In this document: piece after piece, positions 10,157-21,334 of the stretch | Layout: each line of letters opens with the position of its first letter | How positions within the stretch are numbered: position 1 is the first letter of the stretch | NCBI RefSeq assembly: GCF_004798865.1 | Contig: NW_025335589.1 | Span: 11,737,909 to 11,801,908 of the forward strand | Direction: 5' to 3' | Source of the DNA: Varanus komodoensis | Lineage: Eukaryota > Chordata > Lepidosauria > Squamata > Varanidae | Length of the DNA stretch: 64,000 nt | Made by a program: the position numbers and the translations under genes | Notes under the pieces: model-generated | Databases searched by the model: none | Told to the model about the DNA's origin: nothing | The model's input: the letters and a program-made list of their open reading frames with translations, nothing else

Positions 10157-12082
10157 GTAAGCAAGTTTAGCATTCTTTCCTAAAGAACAGTATGTAAATT
10201 GATGTTTCTTAATGAAGGGATACTAGATAGGACAGGATAGTATATATAGATAAACTACCTGTGTATTTTAATTGATCTCTGAATTAATAATTCAGTTTTA
10301 TAATAATAATTCATGAACATAATCCACATCAGTAGCTTTGGACAGAGTTCAAACAGAACAAGAGTGATGTAAAGACTGGAGGTGTCTGTGCTTGTCATTT
10401 CCAATATCTGTCTTTACCCTAAACACTGAAAAAAGCTAAAATGTTCATTGGATTGCAACTGAAAAGCCAAAATGCAAAGGGAGTAATTTCTCCAATCCTG
10501 GAGGTATACAGTCTATAGTAGTGATACAGAATGTTTTTCAGCTCTGGATACCATGGTCAACATCCAGGGCCTTCCTCTAAGTGTCGACTCCAAGGGAGGC
10601 TTGGAGGGCCGGAACAAGAGGGAAGGCTTTCTCAGTGGTGGCTGCCCAGGTTTCAAATGATAACCCCACTGAGCTGAGGCTCACTTGATCCTAACTCTGT
10701 CATTCTTTTGGCAACAGGTGAACACAAGCTGTACACTGAGGCTTTTAAAGACATATGAGGATATTCAAGGGTTTGAGAGGACAAAACAAGCACACACAAT
10801 CCTGAATTGTCCAGTAATAATGTTGCTCAAAATTTTCTTTTTGGAGGAACAATTTTGAATCAGCTTGACAAAACTGCATGCTGATTGACTTTCACAGATG
10901 CATGTTAAGGTTTTTATTTTTTCCTAATGCAAACCCAAGGCTGTATTCAAAGGCTTGACTGATAAGGAAAACTTTCTTTTTTTGCTTCTATTTGCATTTT
11001 CCAAAATCATTGATACTGTTGGTCATGAGATACTATCATTTAGTATGAAACTCTGCAATTTTAGGGATAGTGGCTGTCACTGATAGATTTGCAGCAGTAC
11101 TAGGATTAAGGTAGAAAGGATGTTACCTTATCTACCGGATTTGATACTGGCAACTGTTGTTATACCTTTATGACCTCTAGGCTTAATTTCTGCAATTATT
11201 GTGTTGTTTTACTTGATTAAGCTTTATGAGGGATCCAAGATGGTTGGTAGTCTCAGGCACTGATGGGATGGATCACCATTGCTCACACAAACATTCTTAA
11301 TGTTGAAGAAATGTTGATACATGTTGGACAGTAAGATTAAGACGTGTCACCTAGAGAAGAGGATTTTCCCCTAATAATTTGCTAGTAGCTCTGAAACAGT
11401 TAATTTTAGGATCATATAATTCAGGCATCTTAACTGAAGTTACTGACTAAAGGCTAAATTCCAGCTATCCAGGACCCAGACAACAGAGGGCTTTTATAAT
11501 CAATATCACCAATGTATCTAAATGAATTTAGATAGTCAATGTCTCTTCCAAACCTCTAGCAATAACATGCTCCTTTTGCTAGTATACGAAAGGAATGACT
11601 CATAGCATTTTACAGCTGCACTCTCTGAATAGATGTTACAGTACCACTCATTATAATACTTCCATCTGGCAGTAACAAATACTTACTGATGATCATTGCT
11701 ACATCTCTGTTCTAAAAATTATCCTTGTTTATAAAAGTATCTGTTGCTGCAGTACTGTTTGGAAAGCAATGTTGTAACATATATGAGGACACACTTAGTA
11801 AAAGAGGAACGTCAATTCACTGCTACCATAATCTTTTATTATTTTACAACCATACAATGTTTTGAAGATTGCAGCTTATACAAGATGTGTATTCTTTGGA
11901 AGGAGCAATTTTATTTCTTAGTATTTTGGATTTCAGTCAGTTGCCTAATTTTATTAACAGATTATTTTTCTTCATGCTTTACATAATTGTGTATTAAAAC
12001 ATATGTTTGGAAAGCTGTGTGTGCAAGTTTCATTTCGGACAGAGATTACAACACTTCAAACCATTTTAAATTCGTTCTTTAG
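10157..12082 (+). other. RAPGEF2: RAPGEF2 intron within the RasGEF domain
   Basis: About 1.9 kb, AT-rich. A LINE-derived piece lies at about 10545-10790. The rest shows nothing I can name. The acceptor is TTCGTTCTTTAG. Confidence 0.6.
10545..10790 (+). mobile_element. Diverged L2/CR1 LINE 3' fragment
   Basis: AGGGAAGGCTTTCTCAGTGG followed by GGCTGCCCAGG and, further on, TGAGGCTTTTAAAGACAT. The order and wording match the end of L2/CR1 ORF2 and start of the 3'UTR seen at 47.96-48.34 kb in this window. No open frame remains. Confidence 0.6.
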
Positions 12083-12294
12083 TGGCCTGAACTTAGCTCC
12101 AGTTGCAAGACTACGTACCACTTGGGAAAAACTTCCAAGCAAATATGAGAAATTGTTTCAAGATCTTCAAGATTTGTTTGATCCATCTAGGAATATGGCA
12201 AAATACCGCAATGTCTTGAATAGCCAAAACCTACAGCCTCCAATTATACCATTGTTTCCTGTAATCAAAAAGGATCTTACTTTCCTTCATGAAG
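12083..12294 (+). CDS. RAPGEF2: RAPGEF2 exon e: RasGEF catalytic core
   Basis: Encodes [45 protein letters not shown] and [20 protein letters not shown]. In CDC25-type exchangers these regions form the helical hairpin and GTPase-binding face. Sequence is essentially the vertebrate consensus (SKYEK where I recall NKYEK in human). The acceptor ends at 12082; the donor GTAAGT starts at 12295. The exon ends one base into the Gly codon. Confidence 0.97.
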
Positions 12295-12344
12295 GTAAGT
12301 AAAATATATATTTCAGTTTTATCCAGTATTGCAGTGTAATTAGC

Positions 12345-12440
12345 CTTATGCCTTCAAGATGTTCAAGTCCCATAAACCCCAGCTAGCATCGTTTATGAGA
12401 GTTGTACTCCCAAGTATCTGGAGGTTAAAAGATTGCCTAT
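12345..12440. mobile_element. Remnant of palindromic TTGTAGTCC-type MITE
   Basis: AGCTAGCAT..GAGAGTTGTACTCCCAAG and TCTGGAGG resemble one arm of a short palindromic DNA element that occurs more clearly at 43.0 and 44.0 kb. It is diverged and sits in the short 228-bp intron between exons e and f. Confidence 0.4.
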
Positions 12441-12522
12441 CATTGGTGTACTGAGCATTTTGGAGGAGTTTTCCCTAATGGCAGAATATTGTATTTTTAC
12501 CTTTAATTTTTTGGCAATGCAG

Positions 12523-12646
12523 GAAATGACTCCAAAGTAGAAGGGTTGGTTAATTTTGAGAAACTACGCATGATTGCAAAAGAGATTCGCCATGTGGGTC
12601 GAATGGCTTCTGTTAATATGGATCCTGCTTTAATGTTCAGAACTAG
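12523..12646 (+). CDS. RAPGEF2: RAPGEF2 exon f: end of RasGEF domain
   Basis: Encodes [40 protein letters not shown] and T, then AG. This completes the RasGEF fold (final helices). The acceptor TTGGCAATGCAG ends at 12522; the donor GTGAGT starts at 12647. The exon ends with AG, which can join G of the microexon (Arg-Lys-Lys-Lys) or G of exon h directly (Arg-Ser-Leu), so the microexon can be skipped in frame. Confidence 0.97.
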
Positions 12647-13580
12647 GTGAGTCTGTTTTGATCTACAGAAATGGATTTGAAATATATATAAAATCTATCC
12701 AGCTATTATTTTATTCTAGTGCTGTTATACTAGTTTATTGTCTAACTGATATATACTTAAAAACGTAACTGTTGACATGCTAAATACTCATGTGGGTCCC
12801 CCTCACCGAAAAATAATAATAATAAAAAGATTATCTTATGTTCTAGAATCAGAAAGGCAACTATTTCCCCATACAACTGGTTGCATATAATTAAAATAAT
12901 ATATTATTTGATTATATTATTAATGGGATATTCTCGTATATATCACCTAAAAACAAGCAGTGACTTTTTCAACAACATTAGTAATATATAAACTGGTCAG
13001 CTTTTTTTTTTTTTTTTTTGCGGGAGGGGGAGTTGCCAGTCAAATAATTCCTTCTGACTAAGGCAGTTTTTGTCTGCAATGGTAGAACTGATACTATATT
13101 CATGGCTTTAAGGTCATAGAGCAGGAGGGAAATAATTGCTTGCTGATGTTCATTCTTATTTAAATAAAGGTAGTTATGCATGTGATTAGCATTAAATCAG
13201 TAGCAAAATTTTAAAATAATCAACATGATGCAATGTATATGAAATGTGTATTGAATTCAGACATTGTTTTAAATGAAAGTATATTATGTGGAATATGGGA
13301 AAGCGAGAATGGAAACACAATTAATTTCAAATTTTAGATTACTGGCTTATATTAAAGGTTATTAAGTAATACAATGTAGATTTAGTGCAAACTAAGCTAT
13401 ACTATAATATTTGATACACTGTACTAGTGTGTATTGTTTTGACTGAGTGCCTGAGAGAAGGCTGTCCTGGGCTTTCTGGTACTGCTTATCCTGAAGTCTG
13501 ATCCTTTTCTTCTGAGCTTATAATCTTTCTCTGTCTCTTCCTTAAATCCATGCTTCAATACTCATGGCTCTCACTTGCAG
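12647..13580 (+). other. RAPGEF2: Intron before the microexon
   Basis: AT-rich, with a 19-base T run at about 13001-13019 followed by a G-rich patch. The 100 bases before the microexon are rich in C and T (TTCTCTGTCTCTTCC) and the acceptor is CACTTGCAG. This layout is common for regulated microexons. Confidence 0.6.
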
Positions 13581-13604
13581 GAAGAAGAAGTGGAGGAGTC
13601 TGGG
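13581..13604 (+). CDS. RAPGEF2: RAPGEF2 24-nt microexon (KKKWRSLG)
   Basis: A 24-nt exon between CACTTGCAG and GTAAGTGG. It inserts eight residues giving RKKKWRSLG just after the RasGEF domain, matching the RKKKWRSLGSLSQG wording I recall for vertebrate RAPGEF2. Length is a multiple of three and the flanking phases are identical, so inclusion is optional without a frameshift. The upstream CU-rich tract and a TGC just before the AG fit PTBP1/SRRM4-type neural control, but that is inference. It was too short for open-frame detection and was found by phase matching. Confidence 0.9.
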
Positions 13605-13739
13605 GTAAGTGGTTGGAGAGAACACATACAGACAGCCATTCTTTTCTGAACATCTGCATTTTATCCTACCTGCTTCCCCTAATTTTCTGATATCCTGCTG
13701 TTTTATTTCCTTTTGTTAACCCTTCTGTACTTGCATCAG

Positions 13740-13880
13740 ATTTAATCCCAGTGCTGCTTTGCTTGAGGTTGTAAATCCAAAAACTGTGGAACTTTTAAGA
13801 AATGCAAGTAATGAGACTTCTTGGTCTGACCTAGCAACCCAAAAATTGTCTTCTACATATAACCAGTCTCAGTGGGAAAG
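13740..13880 (+). other. Possible unannotated RAPGEF2 cassette exon (141 nt)
   Basis: Between a good acceptor (TTTTGTTAACCCTTCTGTAC then TTGCATCAG, ending 13739) and a weak donor (AAAG|GTGTTC at 13881) lies a stop-free 141-nt stretch. It is 47 codons long and begins and ends in exactly the same phases as the microexon. It would read FNPSAALLEVVNPKTVELLR and continue Ser/Thr/Asn/Gln-rich. I do not recognise the peptide in RAPGEF2 or elsewhere. The open frame runs on past the donor to about 13956. Chance is possible, since roughly 70 open codons do occur in AT-rich introns. Confidence 0.25.
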
Positions 13881-14695
13881 GTGTTCCAAAATGGGTTGCG
13901 TGAGGGTGGTTCAGATCACAATCAAAAATAATTGTGTATGTTTCATAAACAAATAGAAACAGAAAAAACCACATGCATTGCACATTTAATTACAATGTTC
14001 TTTTACAGCTCAACTAACTAAATATTCTTTCTACAATTCAGCTTTCATTTTTGCTGTTAACAAATTAGAAGCAAAATATTTCCCATACATAAAAACATCC
14101 AAATTTGCATGCTGTTTCTTCATTAACTAATAATCCTTTTAAAAAGATAGCCTATTTAACTGGGAAAAATGGAGGGAATGAAAATACAGGGTGCCCTTTG
14201 GTTCCCTAGAAAATGATTAGATCTTTTAATAGTTTCCCCAGAATATACAGCAAGTATTTCCTGCCAAATTTTGAGCTACCTGATTTTAATTTCTCCATGA
14301 GGCTTGCCCATCATTTAGTGGTTGGGCACATCTTCCTGCATGAGCCTACCTTAATGTTCCTGAACTAGAAATACTGTACTGTGAGAAAATATATTTTGAC
14401 TATTTCGTCAGTGATGCAGAAACTCCTATTTTCAGCAGAGTCCCAGTGATTTATTTCAATGAATGCATACCTCCCATTCAATGTGTATGTAATGAATGAA
14501 TACACACCTTTAAAATTGAATGTCCAAGTGTTTTTGATTTGTATCCTTTCCCGTTTTAGTTGTATGACTTACTTGAATGAGGCATGTGAGCTTTGACCAT
14601 AGACTGACAATTCATCTTTGCATGTTTCAAATTCATTGAAAGATGCAGTGATGAACTAAGTTACACATTTGTCATCTTGTCTTCCTTCACCTCAG
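13881..14695 (+). other. RAPGEF2: Intron before exon h
   Basis: AT-rich with no named repeat. The acceptor is CTTCCTTCACCTCAG, ending at 14695. Confidence 0.55.
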
Positions 14696-14919
14696 GTCTC
14701 TTAGTCAAGGTAGTACAAACACAGCAGTACTTGATGTTGCACAAACAGGTGGACACAAAAAGCGGGTCCGTCGCAGCTCCTTCCTCAATGCCAAAAAGCT
14801 ATATGAAGATGCCCAGATGGCAAGGAAAGTCAAGCAGTATCTGTCTAATTTGGACCTGGAAATGGATGAAGAGAGCCTCCAAGCACTCTCCTTGCAATGT
14901 GAACCAGCTAGCAATACAC
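14696..14919 (+). CDS. RAPGEF2: RAPGEF2 exon h: basic helix region after RasGEF
   Basis: Encodes [60 protein letters not shown] and [15 protein letters not shown]. It contains a basic RVRRSS (RxxS-type phosphorylation motif) and a predicted amphipathic helix. The donor GTGAGC starts at 14920. The frame stays open past the donor into the intron, which is read-through, not coding. The exon ends one base into a codon (C) completed by TA of exon i (Leu). Confidence 0.96.
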
Positions 14920-16366
14920 GTGAGCACATTTTTTTCCTGTTAAGTAGCATACTCTATAAAACAATGGTAGCAACTTGTGACCTTTTAGATGTTTTGATTG
15001 CAACTGGTGATTATCTCTCGGCTATGCTAGGACTGATGGAAATTGTAAGTCAAAACAACAGGAGGGCTGCAAGTTATAATATACAATATCAGTATTTCCT
15101 TATGCCTCCCTTCATCGGGAACTATTTGGCCATGGAGAAGTATTTGTGTCTTTATAAATCCTTAGAGTGGGCCATCACAGGACATCTTTCTAGTGTAGCC
15201 TTCATAGCTTCTTAGAATCTCTAGTCCCCAGGACATTTGGAGGCTGCCAGACTGGGGAAGCTTGTTTCAATGGAAAGTATTTGTTTTATTTGTGATATTA
15301 CTGTGGTCATGGAATAGAAGTACAGACTAATGTGGTAATTGCAGTCATCAAGCTTGTCCTAAAATTGTGAGAAGGGTCTCATCATAACTTAATAAAACTG
15401 TTAGATTTTGTCTTTCAAATCTTTTTGCATCCTATTGCCAAACCATTCAATTATCACTTAACAACTGAGAGGCAAGCTATCATACAATTATTCTTGACAT
15501 AAAGAAAGGGATTTGTGTAGCCATCTCACTGTTCTGTGGCAGGATATACTATACCATGTACTCAGTTGAGAAATCCTTTCTAGCAGGTTAAAAGGTGGTG
15601 TGTGTGTTGAGAGGGGCGGAGTGGTCTACAGCCAACCATCTTGCTGTAGTCTGTTTAGCTGCAGGTTGTTGCTGTCTTTACTCCTTCTACTTTGGCAACC
15701 TGTATTAAGTAACCTTTAAATAGGAGAGAGAAGACAAGACTAAACCATTTCCACTTACTATTGTTTTAATACTTACAGAAATACTTTACATTTTCTAAGC
15801 ACTTTAGAGAATAATAAGTATGCTCACAATCCACTAGACATGATAACAAGTGAAAATGAAATAGGGAGGGGAGAGGAAAGCAGTATTTCTGGCAAATAAC
15901 TCCTCCTGTTAGGATTTAAGAACCGAAAAAAATCTAAGGCAGCAATCTTACCTACAGTTAATTGGGAACCAACCTGGTCAGTGTATGCAAAGTTGTGGCA
16001 GATAAGCTGCTATTATATTTTTATTTAGTCTTGTAGCTTAACTATCACAAAGGCTTAGGCTTGGATATGACATTGTTGAGAGAATTATGTTTTCCTAATC
16101 AAGCTGTTCACAGCTAGCAACCTATCAATGATTACTATGCTACTTTATGTTTATACAGTTCATGTTTACACAGTTTATGATTACAGTTGACTAATGCATT
16201 CTCACTTAAATAAGCAAAGATTTTAGAACTAAAATACTTTGTTTTCGTATTTCTAGTTACACATTTTTATCATTGTTCTGTGTACCCTTTGTTGCAAAAT
16301 CTAAGGACTCCTGAGACAGTCGCCACTAGAATCTTAACGTAGTTTAAATTCTGCTTTTTGCTTAAG
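14920..16366 (+). other. RAPGEF2: Intron between exons h and i
   Basis: AT-rich. A half palindrome of the AGTCCCCAGGACATTTGGAGG type lies at about 15205-15255. Nothing else was recognised. The acceptor is TTTTTGCTTAAG. Confidence 0.55.
15205..15255. mobile_element. Half of a palindromic MITE
   Basis: CTAGTCCCCAGGACATTTGG then AGGCTGCCAGACTGGGGAAG parallels 43081-43120 (GTAGTCCAAAACATTTGGAG then GGTGTCAGGTTGGGGAAAG). Only one arm is recognisable. Confidence 0.45.
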
Positions 16367-16558
16367 TACCCAAGACTCCAGGTGAAAAACGGTCTGGAAA
16401 GCCTGAAACATCCCCAGTTGCACATAGGTCAGGGATCCAGCAAAAGGTGGTGCAGCAGCAGCAGCAGCAGCACAAAGCAAACCAAGCATTACAGGTCCCT
16501 GCTGTATCACTTTATCCCTCTCGTAAGAAAGTGCCAGTCAAGGACCTTCCTCCTTTTG
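16367..16558 (+). CDS. RAPGEF2: RAPGEF2 exon i: low-complexity tail with polyglutamine
   Basis: Encodes [60 protein letters not shown] and LPPFG. The human equivalent that I recall has a Gln/Pro-rich stretch at the same place, so length variation is expected. The (CAG)6 run at 16453-16470 encodes six Gln. The acceptor ends CTTAAG at 16366; the donor GTAAGT starts at 16559. The second half ([20 protein letters not shown]) is conserved. Confidence 0.95.
16453..16470 (+). repeat. (CAG)6 coding microsatellite
   Basis: Six pure CAG units in frame as Gln within the RAPGEF2 tail. Mutable in length without changing frame. Confidence 0.95.
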
Positions 16559-18475
16559 GTAAGTCCTACAGGTATTCCATTTTGTAGAAAAAAATTTCAT
16601 GTTGTTAAAACAAATTCTTAAGAGTATTTTTTAATTCAAATGGTTATGTGATGTTTCTGTGTTGCATTTTCATACAATAAGTAAATTTATTTAAGCAATG
16701 GCAAATAACAATAAATAAATCTTAATTGCTGTCTTTTTTTGATTGGCAAGACACAGTTTAAAAGTGTAGCCAAACCATTATAATTTTGTTCAATTATTAT
16801 TTTTTAATCTTTATAAAGTGTTGTTCATCAGATAATGGAGTTATTAGAAATAGAACTCACTCTCTGATAGTTTCCAGCCTGTGTTAATATAAAATTAATT
16901 ATATTCCTAAATTTGCTTTTATAAGCTTGGTTTAATCAGGAAGGCATTCATATCCTTGAGCCTTAAACTAACACTTTTGAAAGTTTATAAATTTCTGATT
17001 TTGTTAATTGCATCATTGGTTCTGTTACTCTCTCATGTACCTACAATCATGATATTCAGACCTGTAAATTATTGATATTTTTTCCAATATAATGTGATAC
17101 TTTTTCACATTATTGGAACTTGGAATAAGCTTTTGATAATCAGTAGGGCCCGGTGAAAGTTAAGCTTTGCTGAATTAGGGGATAACAATTTTGACTGTTT
17201 AACCCTAACCCTAATGCTAAAAGAGTTTTGGGAGCACCAGGTGTATTCCCTGAAAACCCCCAGGTTGCCCTGTTTGCCCCTGTTTACTGAACCTTTTTGG
17301 CAGCTTCTTTGGCATTCCTTGCTGGCTATATGATCACAGCCATTGAAAGACCATGTAGCCAGTATAATTATGTCACAGCATCATAAAGCCTGTGTCACTG
17401 AGGAAAGAACAAAACCTTGCCTTCATTATGGATACAGGGATTTGTTGCCATTTTTCCTGGACTGATGCTCCCTTTCTTGCCGTACTGCACTGGTAGACAA
17501 TCAGACAGCCAATATAGTGCACCAAGATAGGTGTGCTGAAAGACATTTACAAGTACATATTGCTTATTGAATTGGGAACTACAGCTTAAGGCAAATGTAC
17601 TCCTAAATATCTCACTACAGATACAAGCCTTTAGCACTGCATTTTTTTCAGGAAGATTCCTCGTTTACATTTATCAGGATGGGTATGTCTAAACATTGAC
17701 TAAAAGCAAGACGTAGCTAATATCTAAACTTACATTTATTTATAGTTCAGGACATTTCAGCAATCTAACCATTGCTCCTGGTCTGGTATCTGACAGCTGT
17801 ATTTGCAAGTTTGTATTTACTTTAGTTCTATCCCTTGCTAACTTTAGGCTTGAACATGTAAAAAATTATACTTGCATTCAGTTAAGTTACCAGTGATGTT
17901 CTAAATTCTATTGCTGTTCAGCACTTAAAAAACTAGCAGGTGTCTGTCTCACTTTTGAGCCTGAGGAGTGGATAAGCTGGAATGTAAGCTAAAAGCCAGT
18001 GTTTTAAATAGCTAAACATTAGGACATAACCACATTTTTCAAGTGAATATAAAACAAGAAATGAAACATGCATCTAATATTGTAGCAGTTTATTTGAGAA
18101 TTTATTTATTTATAACATTTCTATGCCGCGCCCATCGCCGAAGCCTCGGGGCGGCTCACAAGGATTGCATTATTGCATTTAGATTTGCTTTTAACATTAA
18201 CAAACAGTATCTTCTATCAGAATTAGAATAAATTATGAATTGTGGGGAAAGAGAGGCCTGGCTTCAGTGGGTGAGCTCAGACAGTTACTCTTTGCAAAAA
18301 GTTACAGGATAGTTGTGAAAATTAAGCATGAGTGAGTAATGTCCATCGACCTATGCTCCATGGACAAAGGGTGAGTTAAAATGTAATTAGTTATTGTGAT
18401 ATCAGTAGTCTATGGAATGCTGTCAATTGAATGGCCTTCATCTCTGTGTGGATCTCGTTTTGTTTTTTCTTGTAG
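16559..18475 (+). other. RAPGEF2: Intron between exons i and j
   Basis: About 1.9 kb of AT-rich intron. A short LINE tail is at about 18095-18165. Two telomere-like CCCTAA units near 17200 are too few to matter. Otherwise nothing was recognised. The acceptor is TTTTTTCTTGTAG. Confidence 0.55.
18095..18165 (-). mobile_element. Short L2-like LINE 3' tail
   Basis: TTATTTATTTATAACATTTC then TATGCCGCGCCCATCGCC and GGGGCGGCTCACAA is the same 3' terminus, on the minus strand, as the L2-like copy at 4073-4792. Only about 70 bp is present. Confidence 0.8.
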
Positions 18476-18628
18476 GTATAAATTCCCCACAAGCTTTAAA
18501 GAAAATTCTTTCACTCTCTGAAGAGGGAAGTTTAGACCGTCATAAGAAGCAGGCTGAGGATACTATTTCAAATGCCTCTTCACAGCTATCTTCCCCTCCC
18601 ACTTCTCCCCAGAGCTCTCCAAGGAAAG
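18476..18628 (+). CDS. RAPGEF2: RAPGEF2 exon j: Ser/Pro-rich tail segment
   Basis: Encodes [40 protein letters not shown] and [10 protein letters not shown]. The [13 protein letters not shown] cluster holds several proline-directed (SP/TP) sites. CDK5 phosphorylation of RAPGEF2 has been reported in this part of the tail, but assigning a residue here is inference. The acceptor ends at 18475; the donor GTACAT starts at 18629. Confidence 0.96.
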
Positions 18629-19974
18629 GTACATGTCTTAAAATACTTCTCATTCCTCTAATGTTGTCTCTCCTTATTATTAAAGATGATTGTTAGTGAC
18701 AGTCATCTTTAATAAAAACCATTATTCATAGTTTTAAGCTTGTTAAGATGCCACAAACACAACCATGTTTTTGCTTGAAAAGCCATTCCCTAAAAACATA
18801 ATTTTGCAAATAAGGCTGCATCTTTGGGTTTGTTTGTGGTTTGTTTACTGCTTGTTGTTCTGACAGGGAAATGAAGACTTGGGCAGCCCTGGAAAGAGCT
18901 GACCATTCCTCTTGAGGCTCCGCAGGTTAGATGGGAGAAACATCTGTGTGCCAGTCATTCCCCATCTCTGACATGGAGTATTTTGCTTCATGTTATAGAA
19001 GGTGGTTTGTCGAGTGAACATGTCTGAAATCACTGCATGTGGTTTGATATGAAAGAGTTTATTTTTTATACAAACGCAGTGGTTCATTTCACATGAAGGC
19101 ACTAAGGCAGGAGTTAGCATTACATGCATAAACATGCTGTCTGACCATGCGAATTGCTAGCCTCAAGTATTCTCATGGTTCGTTCTTTTTCCTACTCCTT
19201 CTGCATGGCTAGAATGAGGAATGGAAAAGAGTATATCTGCTTTAGTAGTTTCCTGGCCTATCATTGTGTGACAAGCAGGGATTGTGTTAAAAGCAACTCT
19301 GGTCAGTTGCTGAATAAACAAACTTGGATGGTATTTCTGGTTTGTTTAGCATCAGACTGGAGTTCCTTGAAAACAATCATTCCTGTTTAACACATGAACC
19401 AGGAAAATGCTAATGTGAAGCTGAATTCTGGTTTTTCAGTTGTTGAAGGCAGCTTTTGTGTATTGTAAGGTATGAACAGTGGGTGCACAAGTAACTGCAT
19501 TTTTGATCTAATGTGGAGAGGAAGAACTGTCTTCTGGAAGACAATAGAATTGCACACACATTGGAACTCCTGCAACTTGCCCGTGAGGTAAATGCATGGG
19601 TTCCCCCTTCACACCTTACTCTGGAAGCATACAAGTCAGGAACATGAATTGTTTCTGCATTCCATGTTGCCCAAAGAAGTTCTGTGAGTTGTTAGTATTG
19701 CTACTCAGATTAAATCTTTTAAGTTATTCAAGTATTAATATTTATCTAGTACAGTTTCCTTTTAAAATTTTAAGCAACAAGTGAAAGCCAAACTGCTTGT
19801 ACTTCTTTGTGATCTCTGAGTATCACACAGAGAGCCTGGATCAGGAGAAAATGTCAATAGCTTAGCATTTTGTGAGGGTGGGAGCCCCTTCTCTTCCTAT
19901 TCCCAGGAAGTATGGGAAGGGGCTCCCACCCAGTCCCCTCAGTACCCTTTTGACTGCCATTGAGCTCAGATTCT

Positions 19975-20100
19975 TTCTCTTTCTCTCTCTCTCCCCCCTC
20001 ATGACCTCTAAGATAATTTTACCTGCGTTCCAATCTCTCTTCCTCCTCAAACCTCCGTGCATTTCTTCTCCCTCTTTTTCTTTTGTGTGTGTGTGTGTTG
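19975..20100. repeat. CT-rich low-complexity tract ending in (GT)n
   Basis: CTTTCTCTTTCTCTCTCTCT followed by pyrimidine-rich sequence and a TGTGTGTGTGTGTG run near 20084-20099. Confidence 0.7.
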
Positions 20101-20354
20101 CTGCTTTCCTAACATCCTCTTGAGCCTCTTTCTCATTTCCTGCCTACCCTATCCATGCTTCCCCTCCCTTTGATGGACAAGCAGCAGTGGGAGGTGTGCG
20201 CTAACCTTTTTCTGTTGTGTTTGTGCTTGAAATCCAGCTCATTGGCTCCTCCCACCCATGTTTCAAACATATTATGCCTCAGCTTCTTCCCATCACTATC
20301 AATAACAGCTTTTTAAAGCAGCTTTTCACTTTGCTTAGTTTTTTGGAGGACATT

Positions 20355-20418
20355 CCTTCCTAGAGTCTCAGTAAGTCAGAGATGACTTGACAGCATATAA
20401 CAACAACAACAACAGGTA
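20355..20418 (+). mobile_element. BovB/Sauria-SINE-type 3' tail with (AAC)n
   Basis: AGTCAGAGATGACTTGACAG then CATATAACAACAACAACAAC resembles the shared 3' tail of BovB LINEs and the squamate SINEs mobilised by them. It is more diverged than the BovB ends at 26.2 and 38.9 kb, so it belongs to an older subfamily or a SINE. Confidence 0.65.
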
Positions 20419-21108
20419 CACAGTTGCTTATAACATGTGGTTTAGATCAGAAAATGCATACAGTTTTGTAAGTTGGGTAGATAGAAACACACTCGCACAC
20501 GTATACATATATACACACAGGTGCATGCATGCACATAGAATATTATTTAGAATTATGGAATTGGTTGTATAGGAAACAACATGTTAAGAGAAATGTGTGT
20601 AATGTGTCATACAAAGACAGGAAATAACATTCTAAATCATCACAGCAGAAACTGTTCATCAGCTCCACTAAAACAAAAGAGGAAAAATTGTAGTATTCAA
20701 TAAATCTGTTGTTTGTTTTATACCCAAATGTATAGAAAAGCAAATCTTTTCATGCACTCAAGAACACACCACAGCATAAGCAATGGATAGCAACATATAA
20801 GGATATCACTAATATCTAATACCGTGTAACATAAATCTCATTGTATTGGTCTGGTAATGTTTACATTGCAAAAACTATTGCTGCACTAGCAAAGGTAATT
20901 TGATTTTGTATTTTTCATTCTGCCCCTGTCCCAAGCTTCCATCTTGGAAGTAAGATGATGTAATAATTGTCCCATTTCACGCTATTGTTCTCAGAAAAAC
21001 AGAGTGCAATTTAAAAGATACAGGGACTATATATTTCAAATGTTAAACACTAGAAAGTTTATTGTGCAGATCTTGTGATTTATTAAAATTACTCTTTTTC
21101 CTGGGCAG

Positions 21109-21334
21109 GTTATACTCTGGCTCTCAGTGGCACAGTGGATAACTTTTCAGACTCTGGTCACAGTGAAATTTCTTCCAGATCTAGCATTGTCAGCAATTCT
21201 TCATTTGATTCTATGCCAGTATCACTGCATGATGAAAGGAGACAGAGGCACTCTGTCAGCATTGTGGAGACTAACCTTGGAGTGGGCAGGATGGACAGAA
21301 GAGCCATGATTGAACCAGATCAGTACAGCCTAGG
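21109..21334 (+). CDS. RAPGEF2: RAPGEF2 exon k: Ser-rich regulatory tail
   Basis: Encodes [60 protein letters not shown] and [15 protein letters not shown]. It is rich in Ser and contains basic-directed RQRHS. The acceptor ends at 21108; the donor GTAGGA starts at 21335. The exon ends GG, joined by T of exon l (Gly). Confidence 0.96.

Larger units (their letters stand above)
18629..21108 (+). other. RAPGEF2: Intron between exons j and k
   Basis: About 2.5 kb. It holds a CT-rich tract with a (GT)n run near 19975-20100, a BovB/SINE-type tail at about 20355-20418, and an AC/AT-rich stretch near 20485-20530. The remainder is unrecognised. The acceptor is CTTTTTCCTGGGCAG. Confidence 0.55.

Noticed and set aside
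14817-15215. 132-codon frame running past exon h
   Set aside because: The part after 14919 is intronic read-through; the donor GTGAGC and the exon i match define the end.
17195-17220. CCCTAA telomere-like units
   Set aside because: Only two units; too short for an interstitial telomere repeat.
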